Below are positions 35,801-44,297 of a stretch of DNA of 45,543 nucleotides, piece by piece. The notes beneath the pieces are model-generated. The model saw nothing but the letters and a program-made list of their open reading frames with translations. It was not told the origin of the DNA and ran no database searches. Position 1 is the first letter of the stretch. Each line of letters opens with the position of its first letter. The DNA is from Candidatus Rifleibacteriota bacterium (GTDB lineage Bacteria; Riflebacteria; Ozemobacteria; Ozemobacterales; Ozemobacteraceae). The stretch is taken from assembly GCA_029560455.1 (NCBI GenBank), contig JAKQKW010000009.1:1-45543 (forward strand), given 5' to 3'. The translations under genes were made by a program, and so were the position numbers.

Positions 35801-38800
35801 CACTAACTTCTCCAGCACCAATCATTCCGTCACGATCTACATCATTCCAAACGGTGAGCAGACCGGTATAAACGCCTGCCGGAGTATTTGCGGGAATACT
35901 AACCTGCCACGTGATTGCCTTTGTCTGGCCAGGAACGATATAACCAATTGTGGAGGGGACAAACAGACTTTGCGAAGCCGGAATGACATTTGCGCCAAAA
36001 ATAAGTTCAGAAGCGGTTGCAACCGGATTAACCAGTCTCAAGGATCCGGCGTTGTATATGGAGAAATTACCAGCGGCAGAAATTGCATTAGGGTTGCCGC
36101 TGGTATCTGCACTTGTCTCCAAAACATCGACAACGATTTCACCAACCTGACAAGAGAGATTGAAGGCACTCTGCGGCTCTTCTGGCTCTCTGAGACCATC
36201 CTGGGTATAATTGTCTTCGAAAATCCAGGCCAAACGACCAATATACAGGCCGTTTGGTTGAGCTGCCGGTATGTTAATTGTGGCATCCCGGTAGAACATC
36301 TGCCCTGGAGGGACGGTATCAGGTTCAGTTCCAAATGAAACAGCATCTCTTGAAATTGAAAATGTTTCGGACAACAAATCAACTTTTTCAAAATTCAGAC
36401 GCGTCAGTTCGACGTTACCTATGTTACGACACAGAAAACTCTTGGTTATGCTTGAGTTTGCCGTTGCATCACCTACATCGACAAAGGATTCGACCACCTG
36501 AACCCCGGCCTGAGCCTTGACTGAAATTGTAACTACCAGATCCCTTTTTTCTTCAAGCGATTCACAAATACTATTGCCATCAGTATCTTCAAAAACCGTC
36601 AAATGGCCTTCATAAGTTCCAACCGGAGTCCCTGCCGGAATATAAACGCTGACCTCAGCCGGTTGCTGTGCCCCACCATCCACACTGGCAGGTAAAAATG
36701 CTGCGAGATTTTCGCCTTGAATAACATCGGTACCGTTTGTGTGGATCAAATCACCGGGCGCAGCAGTCAAATAAGTCAAAGCATAAACGCCATCATTTTT
36801 TACCGAAAATGCCAGACCTTCGATAACAGAAGCCGGCGCGGCTCCAGCAAAGCTGACATTTGCCGGATCAAGGGTGAATAGTTTTTTTCCTACGGCTATT
36901 TTTACCGAGAATTCACCTTTTGTTTCAGTGGCGTCGAGAATATCATCATCGTCGTCGTCGTCATAAATTGCAAAATTTATCGTGTATTCGCCATATGGAA
37001 TGCCTGCGTGAGGAGCGGCAACTATGCCCAGAGAGGCCTTTTCGCCCACAGCCAGCCCTGAATTTTCTTTCGGGAAATTTATAGTGAAATAATCTGCAGA
37101 CACACCCGTCTGAGTGAGCTTAAGATTGCCAAGAGGCCCGTTGCCGCCGCTTAAGAATTCAAGAAACAACTCACGTGATGTCTGACCATAATCGAGACAG
37201 CCCATCTCGATAACTGGATTCTCGATCGAGATCAACTTACAGACAGGAACAACGGCTATGGCATCAAAAAGCCCATATGGTTCATCGAAATCACGGTTGC
37301 TGTTGCCATTAACATCTTCGAATACATTGACCTTTGCCCTGTATGTGCCAGGTTGCTGAAAGTATGGAATTTTCAATGCCCCTTCTACAACAATCTGCGA
37401 TGAAATGTCGATCATACCAATCGGATCAGGAAGAAAGCTTACGTTGGCGTTTGAAATATAATCGAAGGTTTCGTTGCAAAGATCGACCCCTGAGATTTTA
37501 ACATTATCGAGGCGATAGTTACCGGTATTCAAAATACTGAAAAACTGAGAAAGACTTTTCGAACCGGGAAGAACCGTTCCAAAATCAAGGGTTGCACTAC
37601 CGACTCCAAGTCCGCGCCGGAAAATGCAGATATCATTTGATACCGACAGGTTTGAAAAAACCGGCTGCAGGGTATTTTTATCTTTGCCTGTCGCCGAAGA
37701 TGATAGAACCGAAGCCATAGAAAAATTCCCAGAGAAGCCGGTATCTTCAACAGCTTCGTAGGTCCAGGTGAAAATGCCCGGAGTAAAAGGAGTCACTTCA
37801 GTTTTTTCAGGTGACGGCCCACTTAAAAGACGAACATTGCCGACGCTGCCAGAGTTTCTGGCCAGACCGGCCGCAATTACAGCCTCGATTGTCGAACCAT
37901 CGGCAACCGTATTAGCTGTTTCCAGGGTGGCAGTAATAGTTTCACCTATAAAAACGCTTGATGGCGAGAGGGTCAGTGTGGCCACAAGGTTACCAGGTTC
38001 CATAACCTGGAAAAACTGCTGAGCGACCAGAGTTCCTGTGGTTCCAGCGCTGCCTCCCTGATCTATGATAACCCGCCAGCCTCCGGTTAATGTTGCATCA
38101 AGAGTACTGTCGAGAGTCCAGAGGTCATCGCAAACCCCATAAGCTCCTGAATTAAGCGGGGGAGAAACCTTAACCGGCGACCCTCCGCTCTGAACATTGT
38201 AGAATCTGATGCGATAGCTGGTATTGAGTGGCAGATCAGTAAAGCGTGCATATACTGTCTGATTCTTATTGAAACTATATTGCTCCGGATTGTAATTTGG
38301 ATTTGCAGAACATAAACCTTTAACCCGGGATATGGTCCATGAAGCGCTGCCACCTGTTAACGCATATCTGACTGAAGGATTGTTGCGATCATAGGCTGAA
38401 AAAGAGCCACCAATGTTCACCAGCCCAGTCAGTGAATTTTCAGCAATCGAGACCAGAAACCTGATGTCTGAAAAGGCTCCCCCCGCTACCGTAAACGGAA
38501 ATGTTATAGGCGGATCAATTAACTGGGATTGAGCGCCAGCATCGAAAGTCAGAGATGCACCCTCCACAACAGCGTCTGCCTCACCGGCATTATTAATGCG
38601 CATTACTACAATTAGATTCTTCTGGTTGAGAAAAACCTGATTGTATGATTCTGTGATTGCTGCGACAGACAGCACAGGTGCTGTCTGAACCGTGCAGATA
38701 TTCGAAGTGGCGGTTGCGGCGGCGAGCAACTGGTCAGAGTTCGCGTCATAACCATATAAAGTGCCTTCGATCGTGAAAGTTCCTGCGGTGGAAGCCTGCC

Positions 38801-41800
38801 ACTGCCAGGTGAAAGTTGCGACTGCACCAGGAGCAACATTCTGCATCACCGGAATAGGCCCCGAGATCAATGCAACATTGCCGGTACCACCGGGAACCAA
38901 AGTTCCGGGATAGGAATTTGAAAGAACGGCACCACCGGTATTTTCAGCCAGATAATGACTTGTAAACATCTGCCCAACCGAAACTTTTTCAGGCAGAGTT
39001 ATTGATACGCCTGGGACGGCAAAATCAACAAGACTGAAAAAATTCTGGCAAAAGAGGCGTGTATTGAGAGGGTTAGTAATTTTGACAGTCCATATGCCAA
39101 ACGGATCTGTCGGCTGGAGAGTTATATAATGGGAAATTGAGCCTGACAAATCAGCAGTCAGAGGTGTCGTGGTCTTTGCAAACTCTGTTCCATCCGGGCG
39201 ATACCATCGCACCGAATATTCCTTCAACGGAGTCAAACCCGAAGACTTGGCAAATACTTCAACAGTTTTTCCAACAGCCGGGCGGTTAAAGCTGGCAGAC
39301 TCAAGCTGCATGCCAGTATCTTTATAGGTTTTGACTCTTTCGGCAATGATAGTCCATGATGCGGGTGCTGCCGGGGGTGATATTTCAAGATCGGAATTGG
39401 TATTTCCATCTCGGCCATAGCCCGCGACCGTTATTTGTACCGGCCCGGTTGCTGAATCAACAGAAATGTTGACCAGATACCTGGCCGTTTGCGACAAACC
39501 GCCATAAATGCCAATAGGAAACTCGCTTTCACTCACAATCGAGTCATATGATCCAGATGAAAAAGTCAGGCTTGATGCATCCCACCAGGCAAGCGCCTCG
39601 CCCTGATTGGTGACCTTTAGAGTGACCGGAACATTTGATTGCCCCCTGTAAACAGTTCCAGAGGCTATTATGGCCGAAAAAACCAGTTTCGCCGGGTTTT
39701 GTACGGTCCATGAATCGTTAAAAGCTGCTCCGGTAGCTCCTACGAGCAGATCGCTCAGCTTGTTGCGTCCTTCAATTGATGCATCGATAATGGCAATGCC
39801 TGAAGGACTGTTTTCCTCAACTTTTACCGAAAACGTTCCGGCCACTGTCTGACCAGGTTCGACAATGGTTCCGAGTGCTGGACTTTCAAGTATCTGCGTG
39901 TAATTACCCAGAGAAAAATTCAATTCCGCTGAATCCAGAATGTATGGGGTTCCACCCTTGTTTCTGAAGCGCAAACCGACTTTTACGGTCTGCCCCTTGT
40001 TAACGGTCAAAGGAATTGTACTAACACTCTCAATATCGATAGCTGCAGCTGATTTGATCAACCATGTATGCTTTCTGTCGGCACCGTCATCAGAAAAGTC
40101 GAGACCATCGATCAACGATGAAACATTGGCATCGATAGTGGCAGTTCCAACCGGCGAATCACTTTTGACAGACACCAGAAAAACAAATTCTTTCGATGCT
40201 CCTGGAGCGATGCTGGTCGGCAAAACAGGAGAATCAAGCAAAGTTGTATAGCTGCCGAGAGAATAAATAAGATTCAAACTGTTAACGGTCGCAGTTTGAG
40301 CAGGATAACTGTTTTTTACCGCAACAGTGACCCTAATATTCTGCTGCCCCTGAGTAACGCCCTCTGGTGTATCTGCGGTAATGCCGGTGATTTCAATACC
40401 GCGACAGGCGAACTGCACCTCCTCGAGAGTCGGGTCATCGACAGGCTGTTCCTTGAGGAAAATGCAGCGATATTGCATGTACCTTTTACGAAAGGTCGGA
40501 TCAGAGGAGGAAAAGGTAAAATCAATGTCTGAAGAAGTGCTCGCTGCACCGACAGAAATCCATTCTCCCCAGGAAGAATCCGGAAAAGGGGTTGTGCCAG
40601 AACGCACCTGAAAAGTGAAACGTCCACCGTTTGGGGTAAAGTCAGCTTTTACATTCTGCCATTGAGGCGAAGCCATACGGCTGTCAAAAACGGCAGATTC
40701 AAAATGACCGGCAAAACTGTAATTAATGCCGCCAACCTCTCCCGCAGTCTCGATAGGCCCCTGAATAGCCTGCATGGCATTTTTGTATTGAAAAAATGAA
40801 GTAGGGGTTTTGCCGATACCGGCAATGAGAGGAGTTGTGACAAAGTAATTTATTCCATCCTGGTTGCTGATACCAACGGTATTTTCACGGTCATTAACGC
40901 CTTCATCCGTGCCCATGCCGTCTTCCCAGAGAGCACCCGGGCTCAGATATTCATAACGGATGGCTATATCGCCAGACTTGTAGAGAATCCCCTGATGAAT
41001 GTAGATATCATCGAGGCGATTGAAACGATTTCCGCGGAAATAGAAAATCATGCGCTCGGTAGGCAGGCCAGCATCAGCAAGCAAGGTGTACATACCGCTA
41101 TTCTGAGGCACCGGCTGATATGGAGTGCCTCCCCACCTGTATGCCATGGTGTCGCACCAGATCATTGCAATCATGCCGTAAGGAAATGAATTACCGGCAA
41201 AGGTAGTGAATTCATTGTAGTATTGCCAAAAATAATCTGGCGTCAGACAGCTGTTGGTGTTGAAGTAAATGCCGGGAAACGACTTGTTGAAATAAGGGAA
41301 AGGCCATGGGAGCGTCACATAAATTGAGTCATCATCAGAGTTGTCCGGCTCATCCAACTTTGTGTAACTTTCGAGAGGCCATATTTCAGGCCCAGGAGGC
41401 AACAGCTTTCTGGAGTAATAATTTGTCCAGGCAGTCTGGGAGGTGGCGTAGGTATTGGTTGGAAATGCAGTCGGTGAAGTTGAACCTGCACCCCAGCTGA
41501 CCCAGTAGTTTTTTGAACCACCTGTTGGAACGTTGACGATCATTACCATCGTAACGCCGGCAGTATCGGCTGCTACAACACTGCATGGCACTTCATTGCC
41601 CGATTCGTCAGCAACTCTTATCTGATTTCCGGCAATAACCGGGTCGTTGAGACCTGAACCTGTCAAAATGAATTCCACCGGTGCATTGACCCTTGATTCT
41701 ATACCGGGTTCGATTACCTTTACCGGTACTCGACAAGGTCTAAGAACGTTGTCTGCAAAGGGCAGCGTTTTGACAGAACTCGGGGTAATCTGAACCAGCT

Positions 41801-44072
41801 GTTTAACAAGAGCATTATTGAAATATCTGATATCAGCAGTATCGATGAGATCACGCACAGAAGAAAACGAAAAACCTTTTGAAGAACAGATAGAGGTGCC
41901 ATATCCGGCTGAAAATGAGTCAGAGTCCTGAATTTTTACGGTGATATAGTAATTGCGGCTCTCCTGAAGACTGGCGTTTTGAAATACATGGTCAGTAGCA
42001 TGGCCCACATCAACGAAAGAAAGGATGTTGTCTTCACCCGGGGTATCAGCCAGACCGACGAAAGTTTTGACGCATTCACCATCATAGGAAGGCCATCTGG
42101 CTCCAACCACAGATTCATTAGTATATACCAACGCATCGTCGGTAAGACCCTGAAGAGGAAAAAAGCGCATTACCGGATTTGTCCAGTCGGTAAAACGCGT
42201 TCCTGTCGTATCTTCAGGAGGATTGATAATCGCATTCACATCACTCAGGAATTCAGTTTGAGGCGATGTGGAAACGTTGGCGGAAGCAAACGTCGTCAAT
42301 GGGGAAGCTACGGAAACCCCGCTCAAAAATTTGTTCAGCGCTTTGGTAACAGACAGGAAAGAAAATTCTATATAGGGTGAAACACCTGTCAAAAACTGGG
42401 TTACTGTCAGATTGAAAGTAGTTCTTGCATTGGTACAGGTATACACACCGCCTTGATAATATATGTCGAAATTACACTCACTGTCCCAGCTGCCGGGATG
42501 CCAATAAAAAGAATAGGCTCCAGCCGGCAAAGATATAGTGCTTGTTTTTGAGCTTCCTGACGTCATAATTGCTTGTGCCACTTCAACGTCAAGGTCGTTA
42601 TGAATACCGATATACGCTCCATTCCACCCGTCACCAAAGGTATCCCTGTGCAGAATTTTGAAGACAGTCGCACTGAGAGTGGATGCATTCGAGCAGGTGT
42701 ATATTACCGATCCATCAAGGTTACAGATTGAAAAACCGCATTCACTGTCTACGCCTCCAGGGTTCCAGACAAAGGTGTACGTTCCGGCGGGCAGACCGGT
42801 AACAGTGGCAACATTTGAAGCGCCCGCGCATGTTGCCTGTCCAACCTCTACGTTAGAGGAATTCCGGATGCTGATATAAGCACCATCCCAGCCATTACCG
42901 GCAGTGTCGGTAGCAACAACCCTGAAGCCAATGCCGTATGCAGCTAAAGCATCGGCACAGCTACTGATAGCGGTGCCGGCGGCGTTATAAACGGTAAAAC
43001 TGCATTCGTTGTCACTGGTACCTGGATGCCAGACGAATGAATAAGTACCTGCAGCCAGATTGTTTACCATAACACTGCTCGAGCTTCCCGAGCAGGTAAC
43101 CTGCTTTACCTCGGTATTTGAAGAGTTTAGAATTCCTATATAGGCGCCGTTCCAGCCGTTGCTGCCACTATCAGCAGCTTCAATTCTAAAAGAAAGCCTG
43201 GTATAAACAGAGGCGTCAGAGCAGGTATTAATAACAGTATCGACCGAATCATAAATAGTGAAACTGCATTCGTTGTCAGCAGTTCCCGGATGCCAGACAA
43301 ATGAATATGTGTCAACCGGCAGATTTTTTAATAGAACCGATCCGGTCGAACCAGAGCATGTAACTTGCTTAATTTCAGTGTTTGAAGAATTAACAACGCC
43401 AATATAGGCTCCGTTCCAACCATTGCTGCCACTGTCTGCAACTTCGAAACGAAAAGACAATTTTGAAAAAACGGAAGCGTCCGGGCAGGTATAGATAGCA
43501 TTGTCATTTGCATCATAAATGGTAAAACTGCATTCGTTGTCGAGAGTTCCGGGGTACCATACGAATGAATATGCCCCGGCAGGTTGATCATCAATACGAA
43601 CCAAAGCGGTTGTGGTTGCCGATGGCACCGTAATCTGGCCAATTTGAACATCTGAGGAATCAAAAACCTTGATTTGTGCGCCATTCCAGCTGTTGGTGTA
43701 AAGATCCTTCGCCTCAATCTTGAAAGTCTGTACCGGCGCGGGTAGCCATCCGGTGTAACCTTCTCTGATGGCATAGTAGCAAGTCTGACCCGGAACAGCC
43801 GTTTCGTCGAGAAAAGACAATCCGGAAGACTCTCCGATTACTGAATACGACCCCTTAACCACACCCCGACCGATTTCATATTTTACGGTCGAAGTCGTAC
43901 CGTCACTGCCGCCGTCAATCCAGGAGAGGTGGTTACCGGCAGCCACCGTCTTCAACTGGACCTTAGCCGGAGGAAGCTGTGCCAGCAAAACATGATGCAA
44001 CACGCAAAAAACCAAAAAAAAGAATGCAAACAAATTTCTTTGCCTGAAGCGATAATTTCTGCATGTGTTCAT
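32868..44072 (-). CDS. Giant exported multi-domain repeat protein (about 3,734 aa)
   Basis: The open frame begins at 44288, but the ATG at 44072 has GGAG 6 bases upstream and starts a signal peptide (RNLFAFFFLVFCVLHHVLLA), so it is chosen. Rough domain order by residue follows. A fibronectin-III-like domain covers 35-115. Five NGWNGA repeats of about 88 aa cover 115-551. A DUF2341-like domain lies at 775-864 and a NIDO-like domain (unsure) at 865-1071. CARDB-like beta sandwiches lie at 1221-1558 and 1805-1901, part of a roughly 340-aa super-repeat. Seven repeats of about 120 aa with acidic loops span 2158-3015. Fibronectin- or Ig-like domains cover 3145-3734, including a duplicated TDNVADN unit. 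No catalytic motif, transmembrane anchor or known sorting tag is seen at the end (SLRLVKP). It is probably a surface fibre, adhesin or sheath protein, perhaps exported through the neighbouring machinery; that link is inference. Confidence 0.85.
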   Translation of the reverse strand: MNTCRNYRFRQRNLFAFFFLVFCVLHHVLLAQLPPAKVQLKTVAAGNHLSWIDGGSDGTTSTVKYEIGRGVVKGSYSVIGESSGLSFLDETAVPGQTCYYAIREGYTGWLPAPVQTFKIEAKDLYTNSWNGAQIKVFDSSDVQIGQITVPSATTTALVRIDDQPAGAYSFVWYPGTLDNECSFTIYDANDNAIYTCPDASVFSKLSFRFEVADSGSNGWNGAYIGVVNSSNTEIKQVTCSGSTGSVLLKNLPVDTYSFVWHPGTADNECSFTIYDSVDTVINTCSDASVYTRLSFRIEAADSGSNGWNGAYIGILNSSNTEVKQVTCSGSSSSVMVNNLAAGTYSFVWHPGTSDNECSFTVYNAAGTAISSCADALAAYGIGFRVVATDTAGNGWDGAYISIRNSSNVEVGQATCAGASNVATVTGLPAGTYTFVWNPGGVDSECGFSICNLDGSVIYTCSNASTLSATVFKILHRDTFGDGWNGAYIGIHNDLDVEVAQAIMTSGSSKTSTISLPAGAYSFYWHPGSWDSECNFDIYYQGGVYTCTNARTTFNLTVTQFLTGVSPYIEFSFLSVTKALNKFLSGVSVASPLTTFASANVSTSPQTEFLSDVNAIINPPEDTTGTRFTDWTNPVMRFFPLQGLTDDALVYTNESVVGARWPSYDGECVKTFVGLADTPGEDNILSFVDVGHATDHVFQNASLQESRNYYITVKIQDSDSFSAGYGTSICSSKGFSFSSVRDLIDTADIRYFNNALVKQLVQITPSSVKTLPFADNVLRPCRVPVKVIEPGIESRVNAPVEFILTGSGLNDPVIAGNQIRVADESGNEVPCSVVAADTAGVTMVMIVNVPTGGSKNYWVSWGAGSTSPTAFPTNTYATSQTAWTNYYSRKLLPPGPEIWPLESYTKLDEPDNSDDDSIYVTLPWPFPYFNKSFPGIYFNTNSCLTPDYFWQYYNEFTTFAGNSFPYGMIAMIWCDTMAYRWGGTPYQPVPQNSGMYTLLADAGLPTERMIFYFRGNRFNRLDDIYIHQGILYKSGDIAIRYEYLSPGALWEDGMGTDEGVNDRENTVGISNQDGINYFVTTPLIAGIGKTPTSFFQYKNAMQAIQGPIETAGEVGGINYSFAGHFESAVFDSRMASPQWQNVKADFTPNGGRFTFQVRSGTTPFPDSSWGEWISVGAASTSSDIDFTFSSSDPTFRKRYMQYRCIFLKEQPVDDPTLEEVQFACRGIEITGITADTPEGVTQGQQNIRVTVAVKNSYPAQTATVNSLNLIYSLGSYTTLLDSPVLPTSIAPGASKEFVFLVSVKSDSPVGTATIDANVSSLIDGLDFSDDGADRKHTWLIKSAAAIDIESVSTIPLTVNKGQTVKVGLRFRNKGGTPYILDSAELNFSLGNYTQILESPALGTIVEPGQTVAGTFSVKVEENSPSGIAIIDASIEGRNKLSDLLVGATGAAFNDSWTVQNPAKLVFSAIIASGTVYRGQSNVPVTLKVTNQGEALAWWDASSLTFSSGSYDSIVSESEFPIGIYGGLSQTARYLVNISVDSATGPVQITVAGYGRDGNTNSDLEISPPAAPASWTIIAERVKTYKDTGMQLESASFNRPAVGKTVEVFAKSSGLTPLKEYSVRWYRPDGTEFAKTTTPLTADLSGSISHYITLQPTDPFGIWTVKITNPLNTRLFCQNFFSLVDFAVPGVSITLPEKVSVGQMFTSHYLAENTGGAVLSNSYPGTLVPGGTGNVALISGPIPVMQNVAPGAVATFTWQWQASTAGTFTIEGTLYGYDANSDQLLAAATATSNICTVQTAPVLSVAAITESYNQVFLNQKNLIVVMRINNAGEADAVVEGASLTFDAGAQSQLIDPPITFPFTVAGGAFSDIRFLVSIAENSLTGLVNIGGSFSAYDRNNPSVRYALTGGSASWTISRVKGLCSANPNYNPEQYSFNKNQTVYARFTDLPLNTSYRIRFYNVQSGGSPVKVSPPLNSGAYGVCDDLWTLDSTLDATLTGGWRVIIDQGGSAGTTGTLVAQQFFQVMEPGNLVATLTLSPSSVFIGETITATLETANTVADGSTIEAVIAAGLARNSGSVGNVRLLSGPSPEKTEVTPFTPGIFTWTYEAVEDTGFSGNFSMASVLSSSATGKDKNTLQPVFSNLSVSNDICIFRRGLGVGSATLDFGTVLPGSKSLSQFFSILNTGNYRLDNVKISGVDLCNETFDYISNANVSFLPDPIGMIDISSQIVVEGALKIPYFQQPGTYRAKVNVFEDVNGNSNRDFDEPYGLFDAIAVVPVCKLISIENPVIEMGCLDYGQTSRELFLEFLSGGNGPLGNLKLTQTGVSADYFTINFPKENSGLAVGEKASLGIVAAPHAGIPYGEYTINFAIYDDDDDDDILDATETKGEFSVKIAVGKKLFTLDPANVSFAGAAPASVIEGLAFSVKNDGVYALTYLTAAPGDLIHTNGTDVIQGENLAAFLPASVDGGAQQPAEVSVYIPAGTPVGTYEGHLTVFEDTDGNSICESLEEKRDLVVTISVKAQAGVQVVESFVDVGDATANSSITKSFLCRNIGNVELTRLNFEKVDLLSETFSISRDAVSFGTEPDTVPPGQMFYRDATINIPAAQPNGLYIGRLAWIFEDNYTQDGLREPEEPQSAFNLSCQVGEIVVDVLETSADTSGNPNAISAAGNFSIYNAGSLRLVNPVATASELIFGANVIPASQSLFVPSTIGYIVPGQTKAITWQVSIPANTPAGVYTGLLTVWNDVDRDGMIGAGEVSDNATLELSVNSKRDVTIIQRPRLDIGLSAANITAKKTFQIFNSGNLPLTDLKALKEPLLQSGVDIIPAESVTFEIPSGSLAPGNWLLATVSVDVGSQLTGNYLGNFTVYTDYLAPVGYTTEESVGCGLRLGIVKKDFQISSPVDFPDAFPYQQDVLSAEKTITNSTEFPLSRLKWKVGNLVSDSGGTIASAGFVFSPPAPASLEGGIGKSLNYHGVAEILPLAPATLVVPGNYIGTHTVWEDDDNDDIPNLARETCKTFVSRIKVKDYPALEILSASADLGEVKQGSSSFKIPVDIKNVGNCQLNSTNCPIASSWFPTSLFNGALTITSENLYIDPLPTLEMGQTGTVNVWVTVPVATPIGVYESNPADPSRLSGVGGGDSLIFKVTVLLGDTTPPEGVIVTTEGPFTSSNTQLSASWTESHDLESGVRGYDFAIGTTPGGVDILGYTNVFTTLSHTQTGISPAIADGVTCYISVRIWNNNDLFTVSTSDCIRVDTTPPAIPAMKPEPAYASGTVNIVSCDAVTDAVSGGVTYSFDCSTDPAFGSVLSSSAWLSEPSYEFTGLNDGVTYYFRVRARDAVLNESDFSSGVSSTQDSLPPSATGYTDNVADNNDPDYVWSRDASVSFAAVGLTDNLSGVKDVYVEIANENTFTPPVLFSGWVGNTSGSKTFVVPSAADGEKIFARAQFEDIAGNRTSAWLNSDGITLDLADPIAGATTDNVADNDDPDYLVSSDSWIYFSFTHSDTVSGVKDVHIQIAKDTGFTQIATSTLLGSPVTSYAYAYGEDGQTYYARIRVLDNSGRYSDGTLTFAAATVFGNRSDGIRVDLTPPSPAVAAFYINKKDGEFVGESTTATSVVRLTFTVSDPSGISKAAISNNGSTWVSFLNPALDPASHPWTLDLTPGPKTVHAIFTDGLGHASAVMQQNIEYWPVYKAFIGTRADQNYPTDTYDEYYGQNKYGADRKDASAPQQGTSLRLVKP
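33330..33993 (-). repeat. Duplicated 111-aa beta-sandwich unit in the giant protein
   Basis: Two adjacent units begin TDNVADNNDPDYVWSRD and TDNVADNDDPDYLVSSD, about 333 bases apart. Both continue with a SGVKDV core (DVYVEIAN and DVHIQIAK). They are Ig- or fibronectin-like extracellular domains that arose by duplication. Confidence 0.75.
35035..37320 (-). repeat. Seven ~120-aa repeats with acidic, calcium-loop-like segments
   Basis: Beta-sandwich units end in similar acidic loops: FEDVNGNSNRDFDE, YDDDDDDDILDATE, FEDTDGNSICESLE, FEDNYTQDGLREPE, WNDVDRDGMIGAGE, a degenerate YTDYLAP and WEDDDNDDIPNLARE. Loops recur every 350-410 bases. Several fit the D-x-D/N-x-D/N-G pattern of calcium loops. 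A pure Asp run of seven (36943-36963) is coded by GAC/GAT triplets and could vary in length by slippage. Confidence 0.7.
37680..39690 (-). repeat. Two-copy ~340-aa super-repeat in the giant protein
   Basis: The order CARDB-like domain, a domain ending in NFFSLVDFAVPG or QFFQVMEPGNL, and a domain with GNVALISGPIPV or GNVRLLSGPSPE plus FTWQWQAST or FTWTYEAVE occurs twice, about 1,030 bases apart. This indicates duplication of a three-domain block. Confidence 0.65.
42420..43730 (-). repeat. Five tandem NGWNGA repeats (~88 aa each)
   Basis: Each unit holds a variant of D-x-x-x-NGWNGAYIGI-x-NSS, an LPAGTYSFVWHPG-x-x-DNECSFTIYD core and a T-C-x-DAS end. Starts are spaced 263-272 bases. Units 2 and 3 (from the protein N-terminus) are the most alike at nucleotide level. 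The paired Cys in each unit (NEC and TC) may form a disulfide. Confidence 0.85.
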
Positions 44073-44166
44073 TCTTTTCTCCGTTTTGGCGGAAGCCGGG
44101 AGGACACCCATTGCGCAGCACCGCTCTTGGTTTGTTACAACACAATCTAAGCTCTCTTCTTCTATT

Positions 44167-44195
44167 ATTATACGAGCACAACAACTAATGCACAA
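44167..44195 (-). promoter_or_regulatory. Sigma-70-type promoter of the giant gene
   Basis: On the minus strand TTGTGC (44190-44195), exactly 17 bases, and a perfect TATAAT (44167-44172) form a strong promoter match. Transcription would start near 44160, giving a leader of about 88 bases before the ATG at 44072, whose GGAG site is at 44079-44082. It lies about 100 bases from the transposase start on the other strand, so it was probably not destroyed by the insertion. Confidence 0.65.
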
Positions 44196-44297
44196 GAAAC
44201 GCACAGTAATTCTCCATTTGATTACCGGTGAGTATTTTCTGACTATTTTTGTTAATTTGGTGCTTGTACATTTTAAAAAAACGTGCATTTTTAAAGT

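Noticed and set aside
32868..44072. CRISPR-like interpretation of the regular repeats
   Set aside because: The repeats are in-frame protein domains of 260-1,030 bases with diverged sequence, not short identical repeats with spacers.
44073..44160. Cyclic-di-GMP or other riboswitch in the giant gene's leader
   Set aside because: I found no conserved riboswitch core; only a 4-bp stem near the ribosome binding site.
44073..44288. Longer N-terminus of the giant protein
   Set aside because: It would precede the signal peptide with about 70 residues of Cys/Arg-rich sequence and spans the promoter; the ATG at 44072 has a good GGAG.
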